From Rhizomonospora bruguierae (GTDB taxonomy: Bacteria; Actinomycetota; Actinomycetes; Mycobacteriales; Micromonosporaceae), in the NCBI RefSeq assembly GCF_018397995.1, contig NZ_BBQH01000051.1:1-43263 (forward strand): 43,263 nt of DNA. The letters run 5' to 3'. This document shows positions 18,901 to 26,476 of the stretch, piece by piece. The notes beneath the pieces are model-generated. The model was not told the DNA's origin. It was given only the letters and a program-made list of their open reading frames with translations, and made no database searches. Each line of letters opens with the position of its first letter. The stretch's first letter is position 1. A program made the translations under genes and the position numbers.

Positions 18901-19271
18901 TCCAGCTGTGTCGTACCTTCGTCGTCAACCGGCTGGTGCAGACCGTCGACGATCGACGCCGCGGCACTGCGCCAGAACGTGTTGGCGTCGAGCAGGTTGA
19001 CCAGGAAGAAGTAGCCTCCCCTGAGCTGGGTGAGTTCGCGGACCCGGCTGAGCAGATGGGTCTTCCCGGCACCCCGTTGACCCCGCACCGCGACGCCGAT
19101 CGGGCTGGCGTCCGGGCTCCGCTCGGCCGCGGCCAAGCCGTCAAGGATGGTCGTGAGAACCTCCGGGTGGAGGCCGTCGACGTGGAACCGCGGAGGGTGC
19201 CAGACGTCGTTCCTGGTCGGCGTGTAGTTGAACTGCAGATGCGCAAGCGCTTTGAGCATTGCCTCGGTCAC
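15993..19271 (-). CDS. AAA ATPase fused to HerA-like DNA translocase/helicase (candidate defence protein)
   Basis: This 1092-residue protein contains two P-loop modules. The first has Walker A GQRGAGKTHLL (residues 64-74) and Walker B VIAVDQVDGL (239-248) and resembles Orc/STAND-like AAA ATPases. A middle region (about 400-600) with FVLRNDEWSDSPRRRKAVEE and a following GG-TLRL segment is unassigned; a Pro/Ala-rich linker follows (about 605-665). The second module has Walker A AGSGSGKTVLIRRL (about 700), LDPNNDLARLG after it, Walker B LLVMDEAQTLAP (about 945) and FATQAPKGL, the HerA/FtsK sensor pattern. HerA proteins pump DNA and often pair with nucleases. The GTG at 19271 overlaps the upstream stop as GTGA. 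It is the last gene of the three-gene operon. Function is inferred; no named system is claimed. Confidence 0.85.
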   Translation of the reverse strand: MTEAMLKALAHLQFNYTPTRNDVWHPPRFHVDGLHPEVLTTILDGLAAAERSPDASPIGVAVRGQRGAGKTHLLSRVRELTQLRGGYFFLVNLLDANTFWRSAAASIVDGLHQPVDDEGTTQLDAFLQRLTDALDLPVVTRTAVTGRAPMTPDLLDAFVAALGGMSRQIGIECRDTARALALLAGPDQRAQDVAMSYLLAADEAEAGERGAWGIRPSRRLPQEIVSDVSRLLALTGPSVIAVDQVDGLIAQVANRSHVSTTPTEADAAGWHAAVLLDQVASGLMELREMTRRTVTVLALLPVSWALIKSNAVDTVQDRFRETAILESIPDAGVGRALIERRLAAHYEEVGFAPPYPTWPVRPAAFVDAVDFTPRQLLIKIERHIRSCVLGGEVTEMTTLAAAAEAPAPAPADHSALRLLDERYAALREQAQVAGLLDPAHEDTEVPSLLASALDAWIREGADGDFDQDTVPVRKPALHARLRRTLDEGTGDEAHWAFRAIAEQHYNAELARLRNACVAAGLAHGVAQRRLFVLRNDEWSDSPRRRKAVEEFVAAGGRTLRLGDDDLRSLVALRALLAEEPDGLHAWLADRRPASRTALLATALADAGREPPAGEAPPGAGARREPPRAGETHALETAPDGPAGGVPPAPQVEKPAEPVGGAADPVAPVAPAGVYLRVGFEFDRDDPIHVALSALRKHIAIFAGSGSGKTVLIRRLVEECALLGISAIVLDPNNDLARLGDGWPDEPQAWGEADAQAAADYLDSTDVVVWTPGREGGRPLTFQPLPDFSGVRDDPDEFTQAVDSAVDALASRAQVAANTAKALRGQAVLRQALRHYGRHDGPTTLIGLIELLRDLPDGVSELAGAAAIAADLAENLEAARINDPLFGGTGESADPGTLLTPAPGKRARVSVISFVGLPGEEKRQGFVNQLQLALFSWIKRNPARDLPLGGLLVMDEAQTLAPSGPVTACTRSTLMLASQARKYGLGLVFATQAPKGLHSQIPGNAATQFFGLLNAPVHIEAAREMARFKGGDVPDISRLSSGQFYVAVEGQPFRKARTPLCLSHHPASPLPPEDVIARARRVPSASNDTGIPT

Positions 19272-19933
19272 GGCGCCCCCATCGAGATCGAGTGCTTGGG
19301 CTGGTCGCCGAGCACCACGGCGGCGGCCCGGGTCCGCGCATCGAGCGTCTTCTGGTTCGCCTCGGGCACGAGGGTGACGCCGCGCTGGCGGTTGAGCCGG
19401 CGCAGCGCCGCGTCAACGTCGGCCGGGGCGAGGTCGCCGAGCCGGTCACGCAGGTCGGCGAGGCTCACCAGGTCGCCGGCGCGACGGGCGATTGTCCGGT
19501 ACGCCGCACGTACGCGCTCCGCCACGTCCGGCTCGACCGGCGCCGGTTCGCGGCCGGACGCGCCGATTGCGGCGGGGGCGTTCGACATGGCGATGAAATG
19601 GTCGAGAGTGGACCGCTGCGCTGCCAGGAATCGGCTCCAGCGCCGGAGCACCGCGTAGAGGGCGCCACCGACGGCACCTGAGCGAGGAGGTGCCGAGCCA
19701 GCGTCAAGCTGAGCCGCGCAGTGCGCCCAGCCCTCGGCGCCCAGCTTCAGCACAAGCCGGCCCGAGCGGCGATCGACCTCGATCAGCTTCAACCGCTCCA
19801 GCTTCTCCCGCGACCCCTTCTTCAGGTGGCAACCGTGGTCCTGGGTCAACCCCACATTGGAGACCGGGCCCGCCTCGGCCAGAAGAATGAAGATCACGGC
19901 CGTCTCGACCGCCGTCAAAGGTTCGTCCGACAC
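19268..19933 (-). CDS. Protein with two winged-helix-like domains (hypothetical)
   Basis: This 221-residue protein shows an N-terminal winged-helix pattern, beginning LTAVETAVIFILLAEAGPVS and continuing REKLERLKLIEVDRRSGRLV (about residues 7-65). A second lies near the C-terminus: LADLRDRLGDLAPADVDAAL followed by NQKTLDARTRAAAVVLGD. Between them is a Pro/Ala-rich linker. It could bind DNA or act as an adaptor between the nuclease and ATPase of the operon. The GTG at 19933 lies 1 nt after the upstream stop with AAGGAAA in front, and its own stop overlaps the ATPase start. I know no name for this family. Confidence 0.8.
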   Translation of the reverse strand: MSDEPLTAVETAVIFILLAEAGPVSNVGLTQDHGCHLKKGSREKLERLKLIEVDRRSGRLVLKLGAEGWAHCAAQLDAGSAPPRSGAVGGALYAVLRRWSRFLAAQRSTLDHFIAMSNAPAAIGASGREPAPVEPDVAERVRAAYRTIARRAGDLVSLADLRDRLGDLAPADVDAALRRLNRQRGVTLVPEANQKTLDARTRAAAVVLGDQPKHSISMGAP

Positions 19934-19934
19934 G

Positions 19935-21014
19935 TCAGTTTCCTTTCCCGGCCCGCCTGCGGTTGGCGAGGAACTGTTGGAGAAGTGCGAGTACGTTCTC
20001 GATGTCGTCGAGCACCTGGGTGTTGGTGAAGCGCAGTACGGCGTACCCGTGGAGTTGGAGCAGCACGTCGCGCTGTCGATCCGCCGCGTACTTCCCCGCC
20101 GCCCGATGGTCATCGCCGTCGATTTCGACAATGCATCGCTCCCGTTTCCACAGCAGGTCGACCCGAACGGGGTTGACCAGCGGACCCGGCCTGACGGTGT
20201 GATTCCACGCCCGGCCGGCCGCCCAGGGTCGATCGGCGAGGACGGTTTCGAGCACCACCTCTACGTTGCTCTCCGGATGCGGCTTGCCGGCGGCGCTGCG
20301 ACGCGGTCGTTTGCCGGCTGACCGCTCCCGTGGCGGGCGCCCGTCGATCGGCGCCCGGGGCCGGGCGCCGGAAACGTCCGGTCCGGGTCGGGGGACCGAG
20401 GTCTCCCGGACCGGTCGAGCCACCGCGACTTCCGGAAGACAGTCGATGGCCGGCAGCGATCCACCGCAGATCCACACGGCGAGCCGACCGGGGTCGACCA
20501 GCCATTGCGCCGCCCGCACCAGGGCCAGCGCGCCGCCCGCATCGAGATCCTCGGGCGGTCGCAGGAGCAACGCACAGGCCGACCGCCCGAGGCCGGCCGC
20601 GAGCACCCGAGCCAGACCGGGCGCGCGTACCTCGGCTTGATGCCGCCGCGTGTGCGGCCCGGGCCCGGCCAGGGCGCCGGCCGCCAGGTCGGCGAGGAAG
20701 GGGCCGTACTGGGCGGTGCCGGCGGCATGTGCGAGGGCGAGCGCCCGGACGGCGGCCGGCGCCGCGCCGGCCGGTGTCGCGATGCCTTCGGCGCCCGGCA
20801 GCCAAGCGGGAAACAGTTGACCGGCGACCGTCTCCATCCCGTCCAGGATCGAGGTGACCACCGCGCTCTGGCTCCGCGAGCCCGCCGTTCGCTGAAAGAT
20901 GACCGCGGGCGCATCGGGCGGCGCGTCCGCTATCGCAAGATCCGTGTCGTCCGGGTGGAAGCATTTGATCCACACCACTCGGTCGGTCGAAATTTCCGAA
21001 AGAGAGAAGATCAT
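19935..21014 (-). CDS. DUF559-type (VSR/REase-like) endonuclease domain protein
   Basis: The C-terminal 100 residues form a DUF559 domain, related to very-short-patch-repair and restriction endonucleases: PVRVDLLWKRERCIVEIDGD, then HRAAGKYAADRQRDVLLQLHG and RFTNTQVLDD. The Asp, the E-x-D/G strand, His and R-D-x-x-L motif are all present. The first 250 residues, Ala-rich, are unassigned, and a basic Pro/Arg linker (about residues 225-255) joins the two. I use the ATG at 21014 (MIFSLSEIS, 359 aa), with AGGCGAG just upstream; ATG at 21029 or 21041, or GTG at 21095, are also open. It is the first gene of the operon and presumably its nuclease effector. Confidence 0.8.
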   Translation of the reverse strand: MIFSLSEISTDRVVWIKCFHPDDTDLAIADAPPDAPAVIFQRTAGSRSQSAVVTSILDGMETVAGQLFPAWLPGAEGIATPAGAAPAAVRALALAHAAGTAQYGPFLADLAAGALAGPGPHTRRHQAEVRAPGLARVLAAGLGRSACALLLRPPEDLDAGGALALVRAAQWLVDPGRLAVWICGGSLPAIDCLPEVAVARPVRETSVPRPGPDVSGARPRAPIDGRPPRERSAGKRPRRSAAGKPHPESNVEVVLETVLADRPWAAGRAWNHTVRPGPLVNPVRVDLLWKRERCIVEIDGDDHRAAGKYAADRQRDVLLQLHGYAVLRFTNTQVLDDIENVLALLQQFLANRRRAGKGN

Positions 21015-21041
21015 TGGCTCGCCTAACATGACGGCGCTCAT

Positions 21042-21240
21042 TCTGGCGAGCCGCTGATTGGAGTGGCAATCGCCCGGCCGTGGGCACTTCGGCACTGTCC
21101 GACATCATTTCCTGGCCGATCAACGGGTGCCCCCCGTCCCATCGCCAGATGGTGTCGACCGGTCTCCAGCGCTCGCGTCCGCGAGCAGCCGGCGCCAGCC
21201 CCAACGGGACGGCGGCGGTGGCCGAGCGTGCTTCCAGCAC
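21042..21240 (-). other. Upstream region of the nuclease operon; protein-like reading in another frame
   Basis: No gene is established here. On the minus strand, in a frame different from the nuclease, a reading from about 21240 contains RWDGGHPLIGQEMMSDSAEV, which looks more protein-like than most shadow frames, and AGGAA precedes its MM. It may be the remnant of another gene or the mis-framed start of the nuclease gene. The operon promoter should also lie here, but I cannot place it. Confidence 0.3.
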
Positions 21241-21264
21241 GGGCTGATCGATGGACTGCGAAAC

Positions 21265-22485
21265 CTACGACAAGACAGAAGGGACGTCGTTCCTCTGTCC
21301 ATGGTGGCCATGAGCGCGTGCTGGTGTCCTGGGCTCGGGAGCGTGGGACACCAGCACGACGGGGCTCAGGGCAGCAGGAGTCCCCAGTACACGGCCCAGG
21401 GCAGGAAAATAACGGAACCGGTGAGCACGACGATCCGCGTTACGCGACCATTCGAGCGCGCCGAGGTGCATGGGGATCGACTCGTACCACGCCAATGGGG
21501 ATAGCGGTGAGCTGTCGATGCCCTGTGTGGGAGCGGGGTCTACGACGGGCGCAGGCGGTGCCTGGCCGGGGCCGGTGATCCAGGACGTGATGAGGTCGAC
21601 GTAGCCGGGCGCGAGCTGATCGGATTGGGTGAAGCCGTCCCGCGAGCGGTGCAGCCGGTGGTCCGCGTCGGGCAGGACCCGGATCGTGTAGTGCTGGTTG
21701 CCGCGGCGCTCCAGCGCCGTGGCGAAGAGGCGCACGGTCTCGCCCGGCGCGGTGGAGCGGTCGTTTGCCCCGAACACGGCGAGCAGCGGTTGACGCGTCC
21801 GCTCCAGCGCGGGGGCCGGGTCGTAGTTGGCCGCGCCGAACATTCCGGCCGCGACGAGGACGCGGGTGGGGTTGACCCCCAGCGGTGTCCACAGTGACTC
21901 GCTGACGCCGGCGTGGTCGAGGTGGGTGACGTTGCTCCAGGCTTGCGTGCGGGCCGGTGGGAGTCCGCTCGCGCCCACGGTGATGACGAACGCGACGTGC
22001 GGGGAGCGGCTCGCGGCGAGCGGCGCGACCCAGCCGCCCTCGCTGCGGCCCAGCAGACCGACCCGGGCCGGGTCGACGTCCGGGCGGGCCCGGAGCAGCT
22101 CGACCGCGGCGAGGGCGTCGTCGGCCAGGGCGCCGAACGAGCGGTTGGTCATCGAGTACCCGGAGGTGCGCTTGTCGTAGATGAGGGTGACGATGCCCGC
22201 TTCCGCCAGAAGACGCGCCTCGGCCTCGTAGGTCGCCCGGCGGCGCGGCCCCGAGTCGTACACGATGACGAGGCCGGGCCGGCGCCCGGCCGGCGCGGTG
22301 GGCGCCAGTACGCTGCCGGGCAGATCCAGCGGTTCACTGTGGACTGTCACCGCGGTCGTACTCACGTTGGCCGGTGAGGCGGACGCCGCCGGCATCCGCC
22401 AGTTAACGGCGGGCACCATGAGCATCGCGATGGCGGCGAGGCCGGCGGCTGCCCGGGGCGCGGCCCGCCTGGTTGCAAGCGACAT
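21265..22485 (-). CDS. Exported or membrane-anchored alpha/beta hydrolase, probable C-terminal frameshift
   Basis: This is a serine hydrolase of the acyl-peptidase/dienelactone-hydrolase type. After an N-terminal hydrophobic segment (AAGLAAIAMLMVPAV) come PGLVIVYDSG, the nucleophile elbow GLLGRSEGGW (Ser), the Asp segment VFGANDRSTAPGE and the His segment PDADHRLHRS. I prefer the ATG at 22485 over the GTG at 22566. The open frame runs to 21265, but its last 60 residues look out of frame. In another frame, from about 21450, the sequence reads VTRIVVLTGSVIFLPWAVYW, a membrane helix, and stops at 21366, just before a terminator hairpin. The natural gene therefore probably ends at 21366. Substrate is unknown. 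Confidence 0.75.
   Translation of the reverse strand: MSLATRRAAPRAAAGLAAIAMLMVPAVNWRMPAASASPANVSTTAVTVHSEPLDLPGSVLAPTAPAGRRPGLVIVYDSGPRRRATYEAEARLLAEAGIVTLIYDKRTSGYSMTNRSFGALADDALAAVELLRARPDVDPARVGLLGRSEGGWVAPLAASRSPHVAFVITVGASGLPPARTQAWSNVTHLDHAGVSESLWTPLGVNPTRVLVAAGMFGAANYDPAPALERTRQPLLAVFGANDRSTAPGETVRLFATALERRGNQHYTIRVLPDADHRLHRSRDGFTQSDQLAPGYVDLITSWITGPGQAPPAPVVDPAPTQGIDSSPLSPLAWYESIPMHLGALEWSRNADRRAHRFRYFPALGRVLGTPAALSPVVLVSHAPEPRTPARAHGHHGQRNDVPSVLS
21317..21358 (-). terminator. Terminator-like hairpin after the hydrolase
   Basis: Perfect 13-bp arms at 21317-21329 and 21346-21358 enclose a 16-nt loop. It begins 7 nt after the alternative hydrolase stop at 21366 and lies inside the longer open frame, which supports the shorter end for that gene. 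No T-run is seen, as is common in high-GC actinomycetes. Confidence 0.65.
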
Positions 22486-22570
22486 GGGGGTGGTGTTCGC
22501 CTTGTCGGCGGAGGTACGTGCTTGTCCAGCCGCGCCGCTCGGCGGCGCGGGTTGTGCGTCTTCCACCTCC

Positions 22571-22600
22571 TGGGCTGCCGAGTGCCCGCTCGGCAGCCCA
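22571..22600 (-). terminator. Intrinsic-type hairpin
   Basis: TGGGCTGCCGAG and CTCGGCAGCCCA form a perfect 12-bp stem with a 6-nt loop, 13 nt after the stop of the small membrane protein (22614). A second hairpin, CCGCGCCG/CGGCGCGG, follows at about 22539-22559. Together they separate the ArsR operon from the hydrolase gene. Confidence 0.7.
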
Positions 22601-22613
22601 GTACCTCGGTGCT

Positions 22614-22871
22614 CTACTCGACGACGGTCAGGATCCGTTCGATCGCGTCGAGGCGTACCCGCACCTGGGTCACCTCGGCGGCGATCTCGTCGAGCCGGCG
22701 GCTGCTGCTCTCCTGCGCGGCGACGGCCCGGGCGCTGAGCCCGCGGTACTCGTCCTCGCGGGCGAGCATGGCCCGGGCCCGCCAGGTCGCGAACATCTGC
22801 CAGATCGTCACCACCGCGACGAGGGCGAGCAGTCCGAGTATCCCGAGGACGAACACGTTGCCATCCATCAT
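22614..22871 (-). CDS. Small membrane protein with coiled-coil tail
   Basis: This 85-residue protein has one N-terminal membrane helix (NVFVLGILGLLALVAVVTIW) and a charged helical tail, SRRLDEIAAEVTQVRVRLDA, with heptad-like hydrophobics ending IERILTVVE. It resembles small actinobacterial membrane proteins encoded beside regulators, but I cannot name a function. Its ATG at 22871 overlaps the ArsR stop as ATGA, so the two are translationally coupled and probably act together. Confidence 0.8.
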   Translation of the reverse strand: MMDGNVFVLGILGLLALVAVVTIWQMFATWRARAMLAREDEYRGLSARAVAAQESSSRRLDEIAAEVTQVRVRLDAIERILTVVE

Positions 22872-23233
22872 CGACCGTCCTTCCGCCCGCGGGGCCGCCG
22901 GTCCGCCGCGGGATCGCCGTCCTCGCCGTCCGCGCTGAGGGTGCGCGCCGCGGCGATGACCGCCTCGGGCGTCACCCGCACCACGAACGGATTGACCTCA
23001 TAGAACTTCATCGCCTTGCCGTCCTCCGATAGTTCAACCGTCGACGACACCAGCCCGGCCGCCTCGAGCCGGCGCAGGTGCACCTGCAACAGCGGCCGGC
23101 TGATGCCCAGCTCACGGGCGAGCTGGCTGACGTAGTTGCGCCGGCCCGCGAGAGCCGCGACGACGCGGAGCCGGTGCGGGCTGGCCAGCGTGGCCAGCAC
23201 CTGTACCAGCTCATCGCCGGTTCGTTCGGTCAT
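22868..23233 (-). CDS. ArsR-family winged-helix transcriptional regulator
   Basis: This 121-residue protein has an ArsR-like winged helix: LVQVLATLASPHRLRVVAAL, then YVSQLARELGISRPLLQVHL as the recognition helix and RRLEAAGLVSSTVELSEDG as the wing. No obvious metal-binding Cys cluster is seen, so it is probably not a metal sensor. The ATG at 23233 has an excellent AAGGAGGT 8 nt upstream and is chosen over longer frames. It is divergent from the PP2C-like gene and likely regulates itself and the co-transcribed membrane protein. Confidence 0.88.
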   Translation of the reverse strand: MTERTGDELVQVLATLASPHRLRVVAALAGRRNYVSQLARELGISRPLLQVHLRRLEAAGLVSSTVELSEDGKAMKFYEVNPFVVRVTPEAVIAAARTLSADGEDGDPAADRRPRGRKDGR

Positions 23234-23454
23234 GTCCAATGACCTCCTTGGCACGTGCAAGAAAAGATTTGCACATGCCATCCCATTGTCAATGAGGGTG
23301 CGGCGACTCCCCGCGGCGTACGCCAGCGCCAGGCGCAACCGGCGCGATCGGCCCCTTAGCCGCGGGAGCGCGGTTCGGTTTGGGCTAGATTGGGGCCGTA
23401 GCACCGAATCTCGCCGCGCCGGCGGCAGACACCGCTGCGCCGGGGGGTCAACTG

Positions 23455-24279
23455 ATGCGGGTCACGATGGCAACCAGCCCGGCCAAGCCGGGCCAGCCCA
23501 ACGAGGATTTCACCGCCGCCACCCCGAACGCCGCGGTCCTGCTCGACGGCGCCGGCCTCGCCGGCACCACGTCCCGGTGCCGGCACGGCGTCGCCTGGTA
23601 CACCCGCCGGCTCGGCGGCACCCTGCTCACCAGCCTGGCCGGCGACGAAGACCACGATCTCGCCACCATCCTCGCCGACGCCATCGGCCAGACCGCCGCC
23701 GCGCACGCCGACACCTGCGACCTGGACGACCCCGGAACGCCGTCGGCGACCGTCGTCATGCTCCGGCACCGGGGCGACACCCTTGAATACCTGGTCCTGG
23801 CCGACTCGGTACTCGTGCTCGATCGGGCCGGCGGCACACCGGTCGTCGTCACCGACGACCGTGGGGAACGCCTCGGGAAGCAGTACCGGAGCACAGTGGA
23901 CGGTCTCGCCAACGGCACACCCGAACACGACGAGGCCCTGCGCGACTTCGTACAGACGATGCGCGCCTACCGCAACAGGCCCGGCGGATTCTGGGTCGCC
24001 GCCGCCGACCCGCAGGCCGTCAACGAGGCCATCACCGCAAGCCTGCCCGTCGAGGACGTCACCGCGGTGGCCATGCTCAGCGACGGAGCGAGCCGGCTCG
24101 TGGACCACTTCGAGCTGACCGACTGGCCCGGCCTGCTCGCGATCCTGCGCGACGACGGTCCGGCCGAACTCATCCGCCACGTCCGCGCCGCGGAAGCATC
24201 CGACCCGCGGGCCGGCCGCTGGCCCCGCGGCAAAACCTACGACGACGCCACCGCCGCTTACTGCACGGATCTGACGTAG
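23455..24279 (+). CDS. PP2C-like protein phosphatase domain protein
   Basis: This 274-residue protein follows the PP2C order: PNEDFTAATPNAAVLLDGAG near the start (Asp ligands), TPSATVVMLRHRGDTLEYLV and LADSVLVL in the middle, and VAMLSDGASRLVD near the end. It is a small, divergent phosphatase, so catalytic activity is likely but not certain. The ATG at 23455 lacks a strong ribosome site; the in-frame ATG at 23467 is an alternative. The 221-bp gap to the divergent ArsR gene should hold both promoters. Confidence 0.75.
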   Translation: MRVTMATSPAKPGQPNEDFTAATPNAAVLLDGAGLAGTTSRCRHGVAWYTRRLGGTLLTSLAGDEDHDLATILADAIGQTAAAHADTCDLDDPGTPSATVVMLRHRGDTLEYLVLADSVLVLDRAGGTPVVVTDDRGERLGKQYRSTVDGLANGTPEHDEALRDFVQTMRAYRNRPGGFWVAAADPQAVNEAITASLPVEDVTAVAMLSDGASRLVDHFELTDWPGLLAILRDDGPAELIRHVRAAEASDPRAGRWPRGKTYDDATAAYCTDLT

Positions 24280-24398
24280 CGCCCGCGGACCATTCCCAGC
24301 TACGGCAGAACGGCGACCGAATAAACCCACTGCGCCGTACCACGCCGGTGGCACGACCTCGCTATCCTCAGGATTCCCAGAGGGCGGGAGGCGGGGTC

Positions 24399-24929
24399 AT
24401 GGCGACGGCGACGGTGGTCTTCCTGATCATAGGCGGGCTCGGCGTCGCCGTGCTCGCGCTCGGGCTGCTCGGCACCGAGCTGTTGCACTTCGGCCAGCCG
24501 GACGTCGACGGGCCGGTCTCCACGGAGGCGGTCGCCGGGTTCGTGGGGGCGTTCGGCTTCGTCGGCGCGATCGCCAGCGAACTGCTCGACGCCCATTCCG
24601 CCGGTCCCGTGGCGCTGGCCGCGGCCATCGGCGCGGTGGCGGCGCTGCCGACCGGCTACGTCGCGCTGCGACTGGCGCGCGCCGCCCGCGAGATGCGTAC
24701 CGACGCGACGCCCACGCGGCAGGACATGGTCGGGACGTTCGGCGTGGTGGTCACCCCGATCCCGGCGCAGGGGTACGGCGAGGTCCGGCTGCGGGTGGCC
24801 GGGCAGCCGGTGAAACTCAACGCCCGCGCCGACCGCCCGATACCGCTGGGCGCCGAGGTCTTCGTCATCGAGGCGCCGAGCGACACCAGTGTCGTCGTCG
24901 AAGAAATCCGCTCGATAAAGCAGAACTGA
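24399..24929 (+). CDS. NfeD-like membrane protein
   Basis: This 176-residue protein has an N-terminal membrane helix (VVFLIIGGLGVAVLALGLLG), two further hydrophobic segments to about residue 95, and a C-terminal OB-fold NfeD domain (about 105-175; MVGTFGVVVTPIPAQGYGEV and VFVIEAPSDTSVVVEEI). NfeD proteins partner flotillins at membrane microdomains, and the flotillin gene follows after 15 nt. The ATG at 24399 has GGGAGG upstream and removes 17 unlikely residues from the longer frame. Confidence 0.85.
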   Translation: MATATVVFLIIGGLGVAVLALGLLGTELLHFGQPDVDGPVSTEAVAGFVGAFGFVGAIASELLDAHSAGPVALAAAIGAVAALPTGYVALRLARAAREMRTDATPTRQDMVGTFGVVVTPIPAQGYGEVRLRVAGQPVKLNARADRPIPLGAEVFVIEAPSDTSVVVEEIRSIKQN

Positions 24930-24944
24930 CCGAAGGACGGTTTG

Positions 24945-26468
24945 ATGACCCCCATGCTCGTCGCGATCGGCGGCGCTGTCCTGCTGTTCGTGTTCCTCGT
25001 GCTGTTCATTCTTTCCCGGATCAAGGTGGCCGGCCCCAACGAGGCGTTCATCGTGACCGGCCGCAAGGGCCGGGCCGTGCAGGCCGCCGACGGTACCCGG
25101 GCAACCGACCTGTCCGGGCAGAAGGTCGTGATGGGCGCGTCGGTGTTCGTCGTGCCGGTCGTGCAGAAGGTCCAGACCCTGGACCTGTCCAGCCGGCGGA
25201 TCCACGTGGAGATCACCGGCGCGGTCAGCAAGCAGGGCATCCGGGCGAACCTGCAGGGTGTGGCGATCGTCAAGGTCGGCGGCACCGAGGACGCGATCCG
25301 GGCGGCCGCCCAGCGCTTCCTGCACCAGCAGGCGGAGATCGAGGAGTTCACCCGGGAGGTGCTGGCCGGCGCGCTGCGGTCGATCGTCGGCCGGCTCACG
25401 ATAGAGGAGATCATCCGGGACCGGGCGGCGTTCGCGTCCGCGGTCGCGGAGGAGGCCGAGCACTCGATGACCAACCAGGGCCTGGTGCTGGACACGTTCC
25501 AGTTGCAGGACATCATCGCCGAGGGGACGTACCTGCAGGACCTGGGGCGGCCGGAGGCGGCGCGGGTGCTCAAGGACGCGGCGATCGCGGAGGCGCGCGC
25601 CCGGCAGGCGGCGGAGCAGGAGCGGCTGCTGGCCGAGGAGGCGATCGCGGAGGCGAACCGCAACCTCTCGCTCAAGCAGGCCTCGATCCAGGCGGAGATC
25701 GACGCGGCGAAGGCGAAGTCGGCCGCGGCGGGCCCGCTCGCCCAGGCCGAGCGGGACCAGGCGATCCTGGCCGAGCAGCAGAAGGTGGCCGAGCGCAACG
25801 CCGAACTCAAGCAGCGCCAACTGGACACCGAGGTGCGCAAGCCGGCGGACGCGGCCCGGTACAAGGTGGAGCAGGAGGCGGAGGGTGCCCGCCAAGCGGC
25901 CATCCTGCGCGCCGACGCGGAGCGGCAGGCGACCATCGCCGCCGCGCAGGCCGCGGCCGAGCAGGCCCGGCTGGTCGGTGAGGGCGAGCGGGCCCGGCGC
26001 GCGGCGCTGGCCGAGGCGAACGCGATCGAGGGCGCCAAGGAGGGCGAGGCGGAGCAGCGCCGGCGCACCGCCATCGCGGACGCGATCGAGCGGGAGGGCA
26101 CGGCCGAGGCGTCCGCCATCCAGGCGCGCGGCCAGGCCGAGGCCGAGGCGATGCGGGCCAAGGCCGAGTCCTTCTCCGAGTACGGCGAGGCCGCCGTGCT
26201 GGACCTGCTGCTGCGCGTGCTGCCGCAGGTGGTGGAGGCGGCGAGCCGCCCGATGAGCGCGATCGACAAGATGACGGTCATCTCCACCGACGGCGCCTCC
26301 ACGCTGACCAAGTCGGTGGCCAGCAACGTGGCGCAGGGGTTGCAACTCGGCAGCGACCTGACCGGCGTGGACCTGGCCGGGCTGCTGGCCAGGCTGGGCG
26401 CCACCCGCAACGGCGCCGCGGCGGCGGTGGAGGCCGCAACGGCGGTGGAGAGCAAGCCGGCCGAGTAA
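24945..26468 (+). CDS. Flotillin-like SPFH/band-7 protein
   Basis: This 507-residue protein has an N-terminal membrane helix (AIGGAVLLFVFLVLFILS), an SPFH domain (about residues 30-220, with GPNEAFIVTGRKG and VVPVVQKVQTLDLSSRRIHV), then a long Ala/Glu/Arg-rich coiled coil (about 200-420). Flotillins form oligomeric cages in ordered membrane domains. It is co-transcribed with nfeD; AAGGA precedes the ATG at 24945. The in-frame TTG just before it is a less likely start. Confidence 0.93.
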   Translation: MTPMLVAIGGAVLLFVFLVLFILSRIKVAGPNEAFIVTGRKGRAVQAADGTRATDLSGQKVVMGASVFVVPVVQKVQTLDLSSRRIHVEITGAVSKQGIRANLQGVAIVKVGGTEDAIRAAAQRFLHQQAEIEEFTREVLAGALRSIVGRLTIEEIIRDRAAFASAVAEEAEHSMTNQGLVLDTFQLQDIIAEGTYLQDLGRPEAARVLKDAAIAEARARQAAEQERLLAEEAIAEANRNLSLKQASIQAEIDAAKAKSAAAGPLAQAERDQAILAEQQKVAERNAELKQRQLDTEVRKPADAARYKVEQEAEGARQAAILRADAERQATIAAAQAAAEQARLVGEGERARRAALAEANAIEGAKEGEAEQRRRTAIADAIEREGTAEASAIQARGQAEAEAMRAKAESFSEYGEAAVLDLLLRVLPQVVEAASRPMSAIDKMTVISTDGASTLTKSVASNVAQGLQLGSDLTGVDLAGLLARLGATRNGAAAAVEAATAVESKPAE

Positions 26469-26476
26469 AGCGGCGA

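Noticed and set aside
15993-21041. Assigning the three-gene operon to BREX, DISARM, Pgl or Wadjet
   Set aside because: I see no PglZ, methyltransferase, DUF1998, or Jet-type SMC proteins; only the general ATPase-plus-nuclease logic is shared.
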